A stretch of DNA of 64,000 nucleotides from Phymatolithon calcareum (taxonomy: Eukaryota; Rhodophyta; Florideophyceae; Hapalidiales). The notes under the pieces were generated by a model. The model was given only the letters and a program-made list of their open reading frames with translations. It made no database searches and had not been told where the DNA came from. Location: contig OZ345383.1 in the NCBI GenBank assembly GCA_977006965.1, positions 1,957,001-2,021,000 of the forward strand, given 5' to 3'. This document shows, in pieces, positions 9,225 to 21,246 of this stretch; the stretch's first letter is position 1, and the number at the start of each line of letters is the position of its first letter. Made by a program: the position numbers and the translations under genes.

Positions 9225-10570
9225 GGTGATGGGAGATAACGACTCTACCACTTCACAACTTGCTCGGACTAATTTTCAGTCAGGCACGTCAAGAACATAA
9301 CTCTCGTGATGTAAAATTGCGTTCCCTATCTCTGTATACAACACCTGTAGAGGCCATACACGTGTAGTACAACGCACTGTCGGTGTACATGTAGACATAT
9401 GTATACATGTACAGTACATGTATAGTACAACTTTACGCAAAAATCATAGCTTCAGAATCTGAAGTTCAGATTTAGTGCACATGGGCACTACTGTACCTGT
9501 ACTGTACAGTCTATGGATTTCACACGGACGACCACCAATAATCATGTTACCTATTAGGAACGTGAACTGTGATAGGACTGTTGTAACAGTTTAAAGAATT
9601 CTATTCACCCAAATCGGAAGAGATTTGAAAATGGATGATTAGAACCCAATTCCGACGGTGGTGTAAAATCGAGGTGCAGTCGGCGAAGCAGAAGGAATAG
9701 CCCAAGCCCTGGCGGACAGGTCTGTCAATGATTCACGTCGGACACATTTCTTTTTCTTCTTATTCGCTCATACTGTTGAGAAGATTGGTTCTAGATATGG
9801 AGGGAAGACTGAGCCTGCCAGCAGCAGGAACCAAAGATATCGCTCCAGGTGCCGAGCATTGACGAAGAACCTCGCAATCCACCTTTGCGATGTATGAAGC
9901 CACCGCGTCAAATGACTGATTTTTCTTTCAGCGACAAAAAAGGGACGCGTAGAATTATCTATTTTTATAGTATAGAAAATATGTCCGCCCTTGCCCTTGT
10001 ACCGACTGATATTGTGAATGCTGCTCCGTTTCAGAGATGGTGCTCCGCGAAATGGATACAGTTGTGATGATTTTCATGCGACTCACAGATGCAAAGCTCT
10101 GAATGCGTCTTTGCATTTGAACGAAGTGCGGTAAGAGCAACAAAAATTGGACCAGGCACTGCACCCAGTGCCTGCTACCCGCTTTCCCAAACCTCTTCGC
10201 GAACTGTGTGCAGTCAAACGTATATGAGCGTGTCTCTAGCCGTATAGGTACGCTACTTTCCGCTCTTTGCTGCATACGGTTGGGAAATGGAAAGAGTTCG
10301 AAGTGAGGAACTTACGTTCCAAGCGGGACGGGCCCCCGCTTGCCGTGCATTTGTATGGATGAGATAGTGGGGCAAGAAGCACCAAAGAGTCTGTTTTCTT
10401 TTAACTATGGGGAGTCCAAGCGGAATGTGTTATGTGTTGTGAGAACTTGAAGTATTGTCTGGTACACATTCTTGTACAGCGCGGCAAAGATGAGATTAAG
10501 GGCTTCCTGAAGCTTTAGTCAACATGGCCTTATGAAATCGGGATTATGACCAGGCCAGCAACTTGCTACT
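9225..10570. other. Intergenic region with GTACAGTAC words and an imperfect palindrome
   Basis: No gene is supported. Positions 9384-9413 form a 30-nt palindrome (tgtacatgtagacata with tatgtatacatgtaca, one mismatch), followed by more GTACAGTAC words at about 9409-9418 and 9499-9510. Downstream to 10570 nothing was recognised. Confidence 0.5.
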
Positions 10571-11933
10571 CTAAACAATGCTATTCTCGATTGTAATCAG
10601 GATTCTTATCGCACAGACAGCCCAAAACATTCTTCTGAACACCGCCTTGCACTCCTCAATGTTTCCAGGCCTCCTTCTGCTCACAGCAGTATACGGACCC
10701 CGTAGCCACCGATGCTGCAACAAGCCTGCTGCCGAAAGCCGAGTCCTGGACCGACGCTGTAGCAGCGACCTACAGAACGAGACAGCATCCGCCGAAATAT
10801 TTCCTGCGTTTCCGTCCAGCACACAAAGATTACCCTCCCTAATCAGTCGAATGGTATCCTTCAACGTTCCTGCCTTGAAAGGGAACTGCCCTACGAGGCA
10901 TATGTGAACAATCACACCGAGAGAATAAACATCTACCGGTGCACCGTAGGTCATTCGCCACGCCAGCTCCGGCGCCAGGTACGTTTCTGTGCCCACGAAT
11001 TTCGTGCAAAAGTTGGTGATGTCATTCATTCCTCCGTCACGCCACACGGCCGCGAAACCTGTAGGATGAAAAACGAAGGATAAATTGTGTAAGATAAAGA
11101 AATCCAAACGGATCTGATAAGCAGCACGTAAATTCCCACACACCAAAATCAATGAGCCGCACGTCGACTAATCCTTCCTCACTTTCGCAAAGCACCACAT
11201 TGTCACACTTCACGTCGCGGTGTACAATACCAGCCTGATGCAACGCCAGTAGACACTTTCCAAGACGCGTCGCGATGACTCGCACAACACTCTCAGTTAG
11301 CGGCACGGTACCTCGTCGGAGCGCAGCACTGAGCGAGCCCCCGTTGGCATATTCCATGGCAATGTAGCAACTGCGACCATCGAAGTAGACACCGACAACA
11401 TCAGGGACGAGACGGGTAAGCCTTGCGGAGCGGGCCTGCAGTGCGATTTCCCGGTGAACGCGCACAAGTCGACGACCGATTGCACCCTGAGTCGGCAACG
11501 CGTATCCCACACGTTTAACAGCGACACGAACACTGCGATCGCGACGCAATTCCGCAAGCCACACCTCGCCACACGCTCCAGCACCAAGCACACGCAGCGG
11601 AAAGAAGTGTTCGAAGAAAGATGCATACGTCGAGCGCTGCAGCGCGCGCACCCACACCGCGTAATCGGCCAGATTGTCGCTTTTCAAAACCAACTTTCCT
11701 CGCCCAGCCTTGCCGGATCCGAGTGCAAATGCGAGTCCCGATGGGCCAAGGGAGAGCTCGATGGCACATGAGCGCAGGTTCGAACGCACTGAGGCCCCAT
11801 CAAGGAAATGTGTCTCCACCGCAGCGGACAACTCTGTGAGATGCTGCGAAAGGAAACCCCACCGCAGACGGAAAAAGTAGCGCTCCGAGCGCGCTGCGAG
11901 GCCGGTGCCACGGATAAAGAGCCAGCCTTTCAT
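10571..11933 (-). CDS. PH-domain Ser/Thr protein kinase (spliced)
   Basis: Two exons: 11933-11144 and 11058-10571, with an 85-bp GT-AG intron (11059-11143) falling inside the Gly codon of the DFG motif. The ATG at 11933 begins directly with a PH-like domain (residues 1-100: MKGWLFIRG, RYFFRLRWGFLS, and a final W in YAVWVRAL). The kinase domain follows: GAGACGEV loop (117-124), VAVK Lys140, helix-C Glu162, HRD 238-240, DFG 262-264, then GTETYLAPE and a C-lobe ending in the last exon. All catalytic residues are present, so it should be active. The total is 425 residues. The layout recalls plant and oomycete PH-kinases and AKT-like lipid-recruited kinases, but the catalytic domain looks nearer to STE/CAMK types. 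Single gene, no obvious partner. Confidence 0.88.
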
Positions 11934-12877
11934 TTTTGGGGCCGACTGCAGCACGTGAGTGTGTGAGCATCAGTACAGGCAATGGAGTTGCTGGGCGGGC
12001 AATTGTCGAAAGCGTTTTAGAATGCAAAAAACTGTTTGTCGATGATTGGCAAGACAGCATTGAACTGGGTGTCTTTAGTGTCGGTAAGCGTACAGTGCAT
12101 TCGGCGAAAATGTAGTCTGCCGTTACAAAGTTGGCAGAGTTTCACAGTAAGTCGCGGATTTTTCAAATGGCGGCTGCCCCATGACAAGTTTTGATTGCTC
12201 TCAGTTAAGCAGGCAGAGGCATCACAAAGCTCAGTACAGCAATTGAATCGGATTGAGAGAGGACCGAGAAAACGAGGCGACAAAGGTTCCACCTCCATGC
12301 AGAACGGGGTTTTGTTCGTCGCGCAGATTTTTGCACGGGATTTGGCACCAGACTTCGATTTTTCTGGCACACTGCATCCCAATATAGTTGAAAAAATGCA
12401 CCCTCACCAGAAGACCGAGGCATGCACATACTCCCCGACAGCCTTTGCAGCGAAATTCCACATAAGACAAGGACAATCAAATACATTCAATTAGCTCGAA
12501 TGCGGAGGAAAATACGACGCATCCGAGTGATGATCACGTTCCTTCAAAAGCTGAATCTCGACTCAAGCACAAGCTGGTGTGCATATGCATGCTGGAGCGA
12601 TTGATGAAACATTGAATTATGCATTGCGGGAAGAAGCAAAACATTGGTACAATTACGAATTTCCGTGTCAGAGGTGCTGCAATCTTCGCGACTTTGCATT
12701 TAGCAAATTGCTGATCTATGCTTCTTGATGTATAACGAGATATGAAGCATTGGATGACCCGCAGTTAAAAAGGACCAAAGACTTGAACGAATCGCGATAC
12801 GAAAACTCGGGGGCGTCCGGTATAGACGAATTTCGGGACGGATTACATGTGGTAGGGCCATTTGCATTTGCTATATA
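11934..12877. other. Intergenic, nothing firmly recognised
   Basis: A minus-strand open stretch near 12017-12382 has a Cys-rich LCQLCNGRLHF segment but starts without an ATG and matches no family I know; I do not call it a gene. Confidence 0.35.
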
Positions 12878-13168
12878 TTAGTTTGGGAGAGTGGGTGTCG
12901 AGCGGGACATGCATTCGTCTAGTTGCTTTTTGAGATCGGCGCATTGACCGCCGCTGACCATGCATTGCCAAAGTGGAGCACAATCGCATTCTTCAGCGCT
13001 TTCGCCGTCATCCGTCGCAACTGACATTTCTTTGGAGGTGACGACGGGTTGCGATGCGGTGGTGCGGAAGGAGCGGGTGGCCAATAATGCGGCGCCGGTG
13101 GTACAAAGGGTGAAACCCAATGCCAAGCGGTGTACGAAAAGAGTGCGGCCAACGGCGTGACCGACCAT
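12878..13168 (-). CDS. Small membrane-anchored CHCH-like protein
   Basis: A 96-residue ORF from an ATG at 13168. Residues ~12-32 form a hydrophobic segment (LALGFTLCTTGAALLA) after a short basic start, compatible with a mitochondrial inner-membrane anchor. The C-terminal 35 residues hold six cysteines (CDCAPLWQCMVSGGQC, then ADLKKQLDEC); the last pair is a C-x9-C, one half of the twin CX9C motif used by Mia40-imported intermembrane-space proteins. The first half is not a clean CX9C, so assignment is tentative. The gene is intronless and isolated between long spacers. Confidence 0.45.
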   Translation of the reverse strand: MVGHAVGRTLFVHRLALGFTLCTTGAALLATRSFRTTASQPVVTSKEMSVATDDGESAEECDCAPLWQCMVSGGQCADLKKQLDECMSRSTPTLPN

Positions 13169-14665
13169 TTATGGACGCTGCTCAAGCAAGAGTGTGCAGA
13201 AAAAGTAATCTTGAATAGCGACGCGGCGGTGAGGACTATGTCGGCGATTCGAAGCACGGCCGGAGGATCAACCTCCACTTCAATGCAATGCATTTCGGAA
13301 CCAACTACAGTATCATAATATGGATATGGTTCTCTATTCCACTCGCACGTGAAGCAAATCAGATTTTGATATCTGTATGATACATTATCATAATCTGAAA
13401 TTTGAATCACAGTGTCAAAGGACCGGAGACTTGTCGTGCTTCAGTTGGTTTGTAGCAACAGTGTTAAAATTTATAGAAAACATGGTACAGTACAGCAAGG
13501 ACGAGCACTATGATGCATATGGCTGCATACAGTAAATTAGAGTTGCAGACTGGCTGGTGGAAGGGCGAGTGACAGCGGCAGTACAGTACAGTACAGTACA
13601 GTACAGTTCAGAGATGATGGCGATCATGGTACCTTGATGACTATAGACATCATGTGATTGAATTTATTGTTGCTGGAAGGCAAACCTTTTTTGCGTCGTC
13701 GCATACTTCATATGTAGGGTCGCCATTGGATGCGATACCATCTGTCTCAAGAGCGGAATATTGTACAGCCGGACAGCTTCAGTATGCACCCTGTCCACAG
13801 TTTTGGCCTTCCACATTTTCTTTTTTGCTCACAAGAACACGATAGCGCTATTTTCAAATTCGAGAATTGGACAAAAATTCGGACGGCATTGGCACGTGTT
13901 GCCGTTGCTCTACTCTGATAATGGATGATTCGGCTCTACTTTTCAGCCTAAATCATTGGTATTATTATCATCGTCACCATCACGAATCTATCGTCGAAGT
14001 TTAGGAATTACGCACGACACGATGCACCTTTCGACAGTATGATGAGGACTCACGTGTTTTGAAATTCAGTCCCAACCTGGCCTTCCAGGGTAGTACCCTG
14101 CGCACACCGCAGAGTCTCGTCGACCCTATGGATCATCATGGAAGCCATTAAAAGCCGTTACTTCCCATTCACACGACAACAGCACCCGGTAGCAAGATGA
14201 CGCCTGTCGACAAGGACTTCTCGTTGAGTCGAGTCAGGTGCGATAATTGTTTTTAAATTTTACTGTACTTGACTCAAAAGTATTTCAGACATGTGTTAAA
14301 GTAGCAAAAAAAAGTCTTTTCCAATCCTGTAAATTGCCCTTCACGAATCAATCAATCGAGAAAGATTGCAGAAAAATTCCACATTTATGCATCCCTTATG
14401 ATAGCCGACCAGCAGCGCTATATCCACATTCCGTGAAATGTATGAAGGCGCCAAGTCCAAATACAACCGAAATCATGCATCACACCCACGGCGCGCTCGA
14501 TCTACAGTATCAGATCGGCGCCGACACTGCCTACTGCCTACCTTCCCACACCACACCACACCACACCACCACCACCACTCCTTCACTCCTGCACTGCACT
14601 CCGTCACTCCACCATCGCCCGTTCGTTCACCGTCGCATCTGCACCCGGCGCGGAGCAACCCCGAC
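13169..14665. other. Intergenic, with (CAGTA)n microsatellite
   Basis: A run of five to six tandem CAGTA units occupies 13578-13608, with another GTACAGTAC at 13485-13495. Just before the RING gene (about 14548-14580) is a CACCA/CACAC microsatellite in its probable promoter or 5' UTR. No other gene is supported. Confidence 0.6.
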
Positions 14666-15505
14666 ATGGGCAACGTCTCCAGTCTCCGCCGTCGCCGCTC
14701 GCGCCCGGACGATGCCGCTCTATTATACACCAAACCGTCCGGCTTGTATGCAACCTGTGCCTGGGACGACAAGCATGTCGGTCGTCTGATCCTCCGCGGC
14801 GAACTGGCGCCCCGTCACCCGGGCCGAGACGACCGTTCCGACGCTGCACCGGAGGAATGTCCCATTTGCATGCTAAACTATCCCGCACTCAATGCCACAC
14901 GTTGCTGCTCCGCCCGTCTGTGCACGGAGTGCTATCTCCAGATCCGTCCGCCGCGTCACTCGAAGGAACCATGTCCGTTTTGCAAGCATCGTCGTCTGGA
15001 CGCCGCCTTCCGCGGCGCTCGCGACGCCGAGGAACTCGCGCGCGAAGCCGCGGACGAGCAGCGCGCCACGGCCGCCATGCGTCGCGCACAGGCGGCGGCC
15101 GCTGCCGCCACACCTGATCTGCAGCCTGCAGCGCTGAACGCACTTCGCTCCACGCATTCCGACGGTGCATTTTCCAGCTCCGCCTCCACCGGCGCAGCTT
15201 CCGCGGCTGCACAGGCCGGTAACAGCGCTGCCAGCGCGGCATCCAGCGAGAGTGTGGCGCTTGACCTGGAAAGGCCCAGCGTGGATGTTGCCACCATGCG
15301 AAGGTTCCCTTTTGGGTCGGAAGGTTTCCCGCAGTTTACTATGGCGGCCAGTGGCGCTGAAGGATCATCCGCTTTTGGACAGGAACAGCCCGAATCGGGC
15401 GCGACGGATCGGACGGGACGAACGTGCATGTATGCGGGACCTGTGGTGTGCAGGTTTAGCGACGAGTTTAGCGAGGCTATTCGAAGGTCGCTGCTGGAGC
15501 AGTAG
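14666..15505 (+). CDS. SIP5/DA2-type RING finger protein, N-myristoylation start
   Basis: 279 residues. The open frame extends upstream, but the ATG at 14666 gives MGNVSSLRRRRS, a typical N-myristoylation plus polybasic membrane-tethering start shared with the DA2/SIP5 family. A conserved WDDKHVGRLILRGELAPRHPG segment precedes a RING-like cluster: Cys65-x2-Cys68, Cys81, Cys86-x2-Cys89 and Cys103-x2-Cys106 (ECPICMLNYPALNATRCC). This follows the family pattern rather than a classical C3HC4 RING. Residues 120-220 are an Ala/Ser-rich helical linker. The end, EFSEAIRRSLLEQ, resembles a ubiquitin-interacting motif. Plant DA2 is an E3 ligase limiting organ growth; yeast Sip5 binds the Reg1/Snf1 pathway. 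An E3 role here is by homology. Confidence 0.85.
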   Translation: MGNVSSLRRRRSRPDDAALLYTKPSGLYATCAWDDKHVGRLILRGELAPRHPGRDDRSDAAPEECPICMLNYPALNATRCCSARLCTECYLQIRPPRHSKEPCPFCKHRRLDAAFRGARDAEELAREAADEQRATAAMRRAQAAAAAATPDLQPAALNALRSTHSDGAFSSSASTGAASAAAQAGNSAASAASSESVALDLERPSVDVATMRRFPFGSEGFPQFTMAASGAEGSSAFGQEQPESGATDRTGRTCMYAGPVVCRFSDEFSEAIRRSLLEQ

Positions 15506-15837
15506 GGTGGTGATGGTGTGGACGTATTGGCGGGCGGGCGGTGCTTCCCGGAGGTGTGGGGAATTTTGACCTCGTGATTGTTTTTGCGAAAGTGGCAAGT
15601 GGCGCAGGTTGGTGGCTAGCGACACTATGCCCCCCCTTGTGTATATATCGGTGTCAGTTTTCATGGATTGACGCGCGCGGCTGTATAGATGGACTTTACG
15701 AGACTGTCTATCTGTATGTCTGTCTGCGAGTTAACTTTTTGTTAGGGCACTACGGACAACACTTGAAATAAAGCGGAAGAGATTAATTGCATGCTGCTGC
15801 GATCGATCGCGAGCGAGCGCTAAGGAAAGTGGCCAAG

Positions 15838-16155
15838 ATGGTTGACAAGGACAGGGTGTTGTTGAGGGAGTTGTATAAGTGTTTGGCGCGTGGAGCCAGC
15901 TATCCGAGTGCATTGACGCAACACGGGCTCGGACTTGTTCGCCAATTTTGTTTTTATTGCACTGACACGGGAGCATTTCTGCTTCGGACCGACCGAAAAT
16001 TGCCAGTCCACGCGGAGAAAGAACTGAACGTCTCCTTTCCGCGTTTCCAATGTGCTTGCTCCACGTTCACACATCTCACTCGCTCACCCCCATTAGGTCC
16101 ACAGATGGCTGCGCTAAAATACCGGCACTCATCAGCAAACCGAACAGGGGCGTAA
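15838..16155 (+). CDS. Short ORF with an LYR-like N-terminus, possibly first exon
   Basis: An ATG at 15838 opens MVDKDRVLLRELYKCLARGA, which resembles the LYR-motif helix (x-L-Y-[RK]-x-L-x-R-x-A) of small mitochondrial assembly factors. After about residue 25 the ORF loses any family character, so the rest may be intron or noncoding. The stop is at 16155. I found no convincing second exon. Low confidence. Confidence 0.28.
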   Translation: MVDKDRVLLRELYKCLARGASYPSALTQHGLGLVRQFCFYCTDTGAFLLRTDRKLPVHAEKELNVSFPRFQCACSTFTHLTRSPPLGPQMAALKYRHSSANRTGA

Positions 16156-17625
16156 AGTACAGTAAAGGAGTGTCCTGGGGCGTTTCCCCGTAGTAGCCCT
16201 ACTTGGAGAGCAGGAGAGCTGATGTGTTGTGTTGTGTTGTGAAGAGAGGGTCATCCAACAGATATGAAGCGGCGGCGGATAGTGTAAATAAAAAGTCCCC
16301 GAAATATGTCTTTGCGTTCGTCATGCTGATTGGTTATCTTTCAAATATTTCGGATAAATCAAATGGCGGATCCGGGACTTCCATACATGAATGGAGACAT
16401 GAAAGATTTACGAATTGCCATGTCGAAAACTTCCGAAAAGAATTCACATTTCGTCGCCGAATCGTCTGTTGCTTACGTAGACAATCATGAGAAGGGGTAT
16501 GTCCTGTTAACGGACTGTCGTGCATGCTCATCCCGTCGCGCAACACCCGAGGAAAAGCCACCGGGAAGCGCCAAGCTGCCGTGCAGCATTCACCAATTCA
16601 ACTCTTTAACAACTTGATGAATGCAAGTAGCACCGCAATCGCACAGCGAAAGATGCAGAAAGTTTAGACAAAACTTAGCAGACCAACAATTGGAGCACTA
16701 TGGGGCACCCCGAATTTTCTCCAGAATACGTCCCGCGTATATTATACTGTTCAGTAATCATCATGGGACTTTTACGATTCGGTCCGCGATTCGGTCTGCG
16801 ATTCGGTATGTAGAGACGACATTTGCAGGACGTCCGCCAGTGAAGGGTTTTCCAATCCACATTCCGCTTTCGCGAAGGCATGACGCACAGCAGCATCCCC
16901 TAGCGCAAAGGAAAGTTGCAGAGTTTTCGTGTGGCCTTTTACCCCCACCCCTTTCTTCCTTTCTTTATTGTAGGTTTTTAAAGTTCTCCTAGAGCAGCTC
17001 CACATCCTTACGGCTACAGAAGACTTTAACGGATACGAGTGGTACTTGACGTCACCACAGCTCAAAGCTGCACAAAGTGCAAACCTTCGGGGAGCTTAAC
17101 ATCAATATCAATATCTCTCCGCAGCCAATTTTCAGCCGCCGTCCTTCAAAGGGATGACCCGGGTTGGAAACCATTTAGGATGCTCACGGTAGCTGGTCAT
17201 CTCGTTACCTTCTTTCATCTCCTTCTGTTCTCTCTCCCAGCTTCCTTGAGCATTGCGGCACACCACTAAGGGCGGAATCCATGCACTACCAAACTTGCAG
17301 AAGGTGAACTCCCATCCCTACTTGCATTCGCGCTCTCCATTCTGTTTACGACGTTGATGCGGAAACTCTTTTTGATGCGGCTAAGGTAACTTCTCATCTT
17401 TTTCTTTATTGTAGCTTAAAACGTGTGCGCTCAACATCTAGGAGGCCTCCAGGACGTCTATACGCTTTGTGAATTGCGTCAATTATCTCCTAGTATTTAA
17501 AAACAGTTTGCTTTACAATGATGGCACTTCTTTCAAATGCAACTTGTTTCTATACCTGCTTGACGTTTTCCGTCTGTCCTAGAAAAGCACATGCAACATT
17601 TTGCGGCAAACGGGGTAGAGTATTG
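16156..17625. other. Intergenic with LINE-tail-like tract and a small minisatellite
   Basis: Positions 16777-16808 hold three tandem copies of about 11 bp (gattcggtctgc-type). A CTTTCTTCCTTTCTTTATTGTAG tract near 16950-16975 and a TTTTTCTTTATTGTAG near 17398-17414 resemble the 3' tails of the LINE copies at 21.2 and 30.8 kb, in the same orientation. A short plus-strand ORF starting at 16363 (84 codons) has no recognisable features. Confidence 0.4.
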
Positions 17626-18759
17626 TTACGCCGTCCTAGAAAGCAAACCGTCCGCAACCATCACCACCTCATCCGCAGTCCCCCAGCAACACGTCACACC
17701 ACCCCCACCATGTCCGTAATTGGCAATCACTGCAATACCAACTCCATCCGCCTCCGGTGCCCTCTCCACTTCCAGCCGAATCCCGCTTTTCCGCAACGGT
17801 CGCAAACCTGTCCATAGCCCGGTCACATCGGCCTTTTCAATGTTTGCTATCAGAGCACCACACCGCTTCACGAGATCCTTCGCCTCTTGTTCACCGGTCT
17901 CAGTGCTCCATTGACCCTCGAAAATTGTGCCACCGAGGGTGTACTCTTCCCCGCGTGGATGGCAGTACGCCAGCCTCCCTTCTCGTGCTAATATGCCGTC
18001 CTCGTCATCTTCCGTTACGAAGTAATTCACACCAGCTGGTCGGCGCACTCGCACAGTCACCCCGCGTCCAGGCGTCACTTCCGAGTCGCCTGAAACTGTA
18101 TGCGCGCATACACCCGTGCAATTCACTACGACCGTATTGCGCACATCGTTGAATCGCTGCAGTGCCATATCGCACGCCTGTGCGAGAGTGAGGTCTGCAG
18201 TAAATTCGAACGAGATTCCAAGGTTACGTGCTCGTCGTTCAAGTCGCGGGAGATATGTATCCATCACCGCAATCGGTACGCGCATCTTGAGTGCACCGTA
18301 GTATTCCTTCGGCACTCGCCCGTCTTCTCCCGGTCGGATTTTGGTCATGCCGGCTAGGTCGGCGTACCACGGCAGCGGGTCTGGGAAGGACGTTGCTCGG
18401 AAAATGAACCCGTCATGCATTCCAACCCCAGACAGGGGCTCTGTCGCCTCCTTCTCGAGCACCCTGTATGTCTTGGTGCACCATTCCTCCAGCTTTGCTC
18501 CATTTATGTGAAAAGGCATCCAGTAACCAGCGGATCCGCTAGAGGTGTACAGCCCCTCATCTGTCCCCTTCAGCGGCGTCGTGTCGCGTGCGAAAATTGA
18601 ACCCGGCGTTTCTTTTGCCGCAATGTGAACCACATAGCCCGCCTCGCGTAGTCGAATAGCAGATGTCAAGCCGATTATTCCAGCTCCGAGCACGAGCGCG
18701 TTTCGTGTGATTGTGCTTGGTACTGAAGGTTCTACTTCTTGGGACGCTGCATGCTCCAT
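17626..18759 (-). CDS. D-amino-acid oxidase (DAO/DASOX family)
   Basis: 377 residues from an ATG at 18759. FAD-binding GAGIIGLTSAIRL near residue 27 (after ALVL), the substrate-face GSAGYWMPFH (about 73-82), the conserved VVNCTGVCA near 210, then GLWTGLRPLRKSGIRLE with the carboxylate-binding arginine, and the terminal NYGHGGGGVTCCWGTA signature of the DAAO family. It should oxidatively deaminate D-amino acids to keto acids, ammonia and hydrogen peroxide. Most homologues are peroxisomal with a C-terminal SKL-type signal; this one ends LLSRTA and has no PTS1, so its location is open. Length fits the family (340-380). No intron is needed. Whether it prefers neutral or acidic D-amino acids cannot be read from the sequence. 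Confidence 0.92.
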   Translation of the reverse strand: MEHAASQEVEPSVPSTITRNALVLGAGIIGLTSAIRLREAGYVVHIAAKETPGSIFARDTTPLKGTDEGLYTSSGSAGYWMPFHINGAKLEEWCTKTYRVLEKEATEPLSGVGMHDGFIFRATSFPDPLPWYADLAGMTKIRPGEDGRVPKEYYGALKMRVPIAVMDTYLPRLERRARNLGISFEFTADLTLAQACDMALQRFNDVRNTVVVNCTGVCAHTVSGDSEVTPGRGVTVRVRRPAGVNYFVTEDDEDGILAREGRLAYCHPRGEEYTLGGTIFEGQWSTETGEQEAKDLVKRCGALIANIEKADVTGLWTGLRPLRKSGIRLEVERAPEADGVGIAVIANYGHGGGGVTCCWGTADEVVMVADGLLSRTA

Positions 18760-21246
18760 TGATCAAAGCTTCTCAGCTGATGTGCTTGAGTTCAAGAGAC
18801 TCATTGTCCGTGTTGTTCTGGAGGCCGCAATGACCAGTTGGCGGCACAATATCTCATCTCATCTTTCATGCTGTCGCCGGATTGGCCGTCAAGCGTCTGA
18901 TGTATTTTGCCGTGCTACAATACACCTGTAGCCCTTTTATTGTTCCGGAACATATGCACGTTGCGGAGAGGTGGGTCGAGCCACATATTTTGGACAGAGC
19001 AAAGAGTAGAATATGTGTGGGTCGTCGTGCTCAAAAGAGAGCATAGCTAGTTCCAGGAGGCTCGCGGCGGATGCGTCGGTGCATGGGCTAAGAATAACTT
19101 CGTTGTCCCTATCATACGGCTAACGAAGCGGTTGGTGGTGGAGCAAAACTGGCAACCGCTGAAGCAATACGAATGTTCTTTCGGCAGGACGAAAGAGTAA
19201 AAGAAGAGAGAACGTTAATTTGACCCAGGCGATCTGAACTTGGGTGGCCGTCTATTTCGTAGTGTCTCCCTTCGCAACCTGTTCCTCTTCGTTCGTCATG
19301 TACGACCTTCCGATGGGAGAAAAGATCGACGATGACGACGAAACTTTTATGAGCAATGTCTATTTGGTCGAGGACTCCACTGATGTACAGACCTAGACTA
19401 TGATAGAACAGGGGCGTACAATGTTTTCCAGCAGCACTGCTTTATCGATACAAACTCTCGGAGAGATTAGCATGTACACCGCCGCGAAGCTGTGCTGTGT
19501 AGGACTCGTGCCTTTTTGTACGTAAGCGACATCAACCGTGCTTTTCGGGGCACGCTTAGCTTCGAAGAGATGACATGGGAATATCATCGTCGTGGCCGTG
19601 CACCTTCTTCCATTGGGTAACACACTGAGCATTATCGGAAGCACGTATTTTCCGACATCCGCGTGTTCATCGGAAAGCTGCATGTGTGTCGTGCAGTAGA
19701 AGCTCGTTGAAAGGGATCATGCGACGGTTATGGCATATGGAGGAGATCTTGAAAGTATGGGAGAGAGGCAACATTGCCTAGTTCTTCCTCTCCAGCTTTT
19801 TGTGTACCATGTCAAGAGTCCCTACCGATAGTTCAGATGGAATCTGTCTCATCATCCACTGTCCGAAATACCACCATTGACTTTGCAAAGACAAGCGCAG
19901 CTGAAGAAGGTGCGATATGTCTGCGTATTGATGTGTGTCCAGTCCACGTGCCAAACGCAAAGTTTGGGTTCAGAGCCTTATGAGTTCCGAAGTGCCTTCT
20001 CTACGTTCCGTATGCTCCTTTCAGGACGCGTTCCCTCGCAGCACCCACAGAGGTCCTGTACCGCGCGTGCATATTGCACCACAGGAAGATATCCGCTCTA
20101 CAGCGGTTACTAAATTGAAAGAGTGAATTCTTTTTTTCTTCCTAATCGGCAGAAGCGCAGTTTCTCACTCCATCAACTTCTAACCATTCAGAAATGTTAG
20201 TGCTCCTAAGGGCTTCGCCAAGCATACATTTTAGCTGACCTATGAATTTGCGCCTTGCAGTGAAATGGATTCCCGCAACCTGGGTAGAGCAGTCCCGCGA
20301 CGTTGCAGGCGGTGGCGTGGACCATTTCGATCATACTGTTGTCTGCCCCGTCTTCTTAATCCACTAATGGGTGCCCTTTCCCCGGTTGGTCAGGGCTTCA
20401 ACAAGCGTTAATAGAAAGCACTGGGAATAAATCCGGCGATAGGTGGGAGACTTCAAATGGGTCAAGGAGTCTTCCGCCCTAAATCTTCTCGCGCTGATGA
20501 TCTGCGGGGTGGGGAAAGTGGTGGTCTTTTCCAGTCCCCGCTTCTCGTTATTGTCAAGTGCGCAACCTGAGCATTACACTGCGAAACGGGTGTTCCCATC
20601 GCTCATTTGTCCGGGGATGGCCCTTCCTGAGGGTAAGGCGCGATATGTGCTCGCTTCGCAAGAGCATGCAAGACGCTCTCCGGCCGAGTGAGCCGCGGTG
20701 GATCAGGGTCGATAGTAAAAACGATGGGAGCGTTGAGCACTGGTCGAGAGCATGGCATTTCTTTTGTCAAAGACGTTTAAAGCAAACCCCTTATATTGGA
20801 CCTCCGCAGAAGAGCTGAATGTTGGCAGAGATTGCAGTGTCCTGGAAGTGTCGCCGCAATCGAGATCCCTCTTCATTAGTTGAGGAACGTCCCTGTAGCG
20901 AATCGTCAGTTTAACCCTGCTGTCTCGGCGATCGCGAGGGGCAGAGTGTAACCTTGTAGCAAAAAACTATCTGTATCTGTTACTTTTTTGTCTCCCCTCG
21001 ACCCTGAGCCTTCGATCTCTCTTTCAGTATATCACCTATTTCGACAAGCCCAATGCTGGTAGAAACCCTTCCTGGGCCGCAGATGGCGTACAATAGCCAT
21101 ACGGCGTCAATACGGTCCAATATCCGACGCGAAGGGTATAGAATTCCACCAATTAGCAATAAACCTGGGAACCGCAGTGGCAATGAATCGGCACTTGTTA
21201 GACGTATTGAGTCCTAGTTAGGAGGCCTGAGAGCTAAACAGCGACT
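18760..21246. other. Long intergenic region, nothing recognised
   Basis: About 2.5 kb with only short overlapping ORFs. A moderately GC-rich tract near 20440-20940 looked structured but matches no RNA family I know. Confidence 0.4.

Noticed and set aside
13578-13608. CAGTA tandem as a possible telomeric or CRISPR-like repeat
   Set aside because: Simple 5-bp microsatellite without spacers; internal location; not a known telomere unit.
20647-20658. GTGCTCGCTTCG, like the 5' end of U6 snRNA
   Set aside because: The match ends after 12 nt; no ACAGAGA box or U6 body follows.
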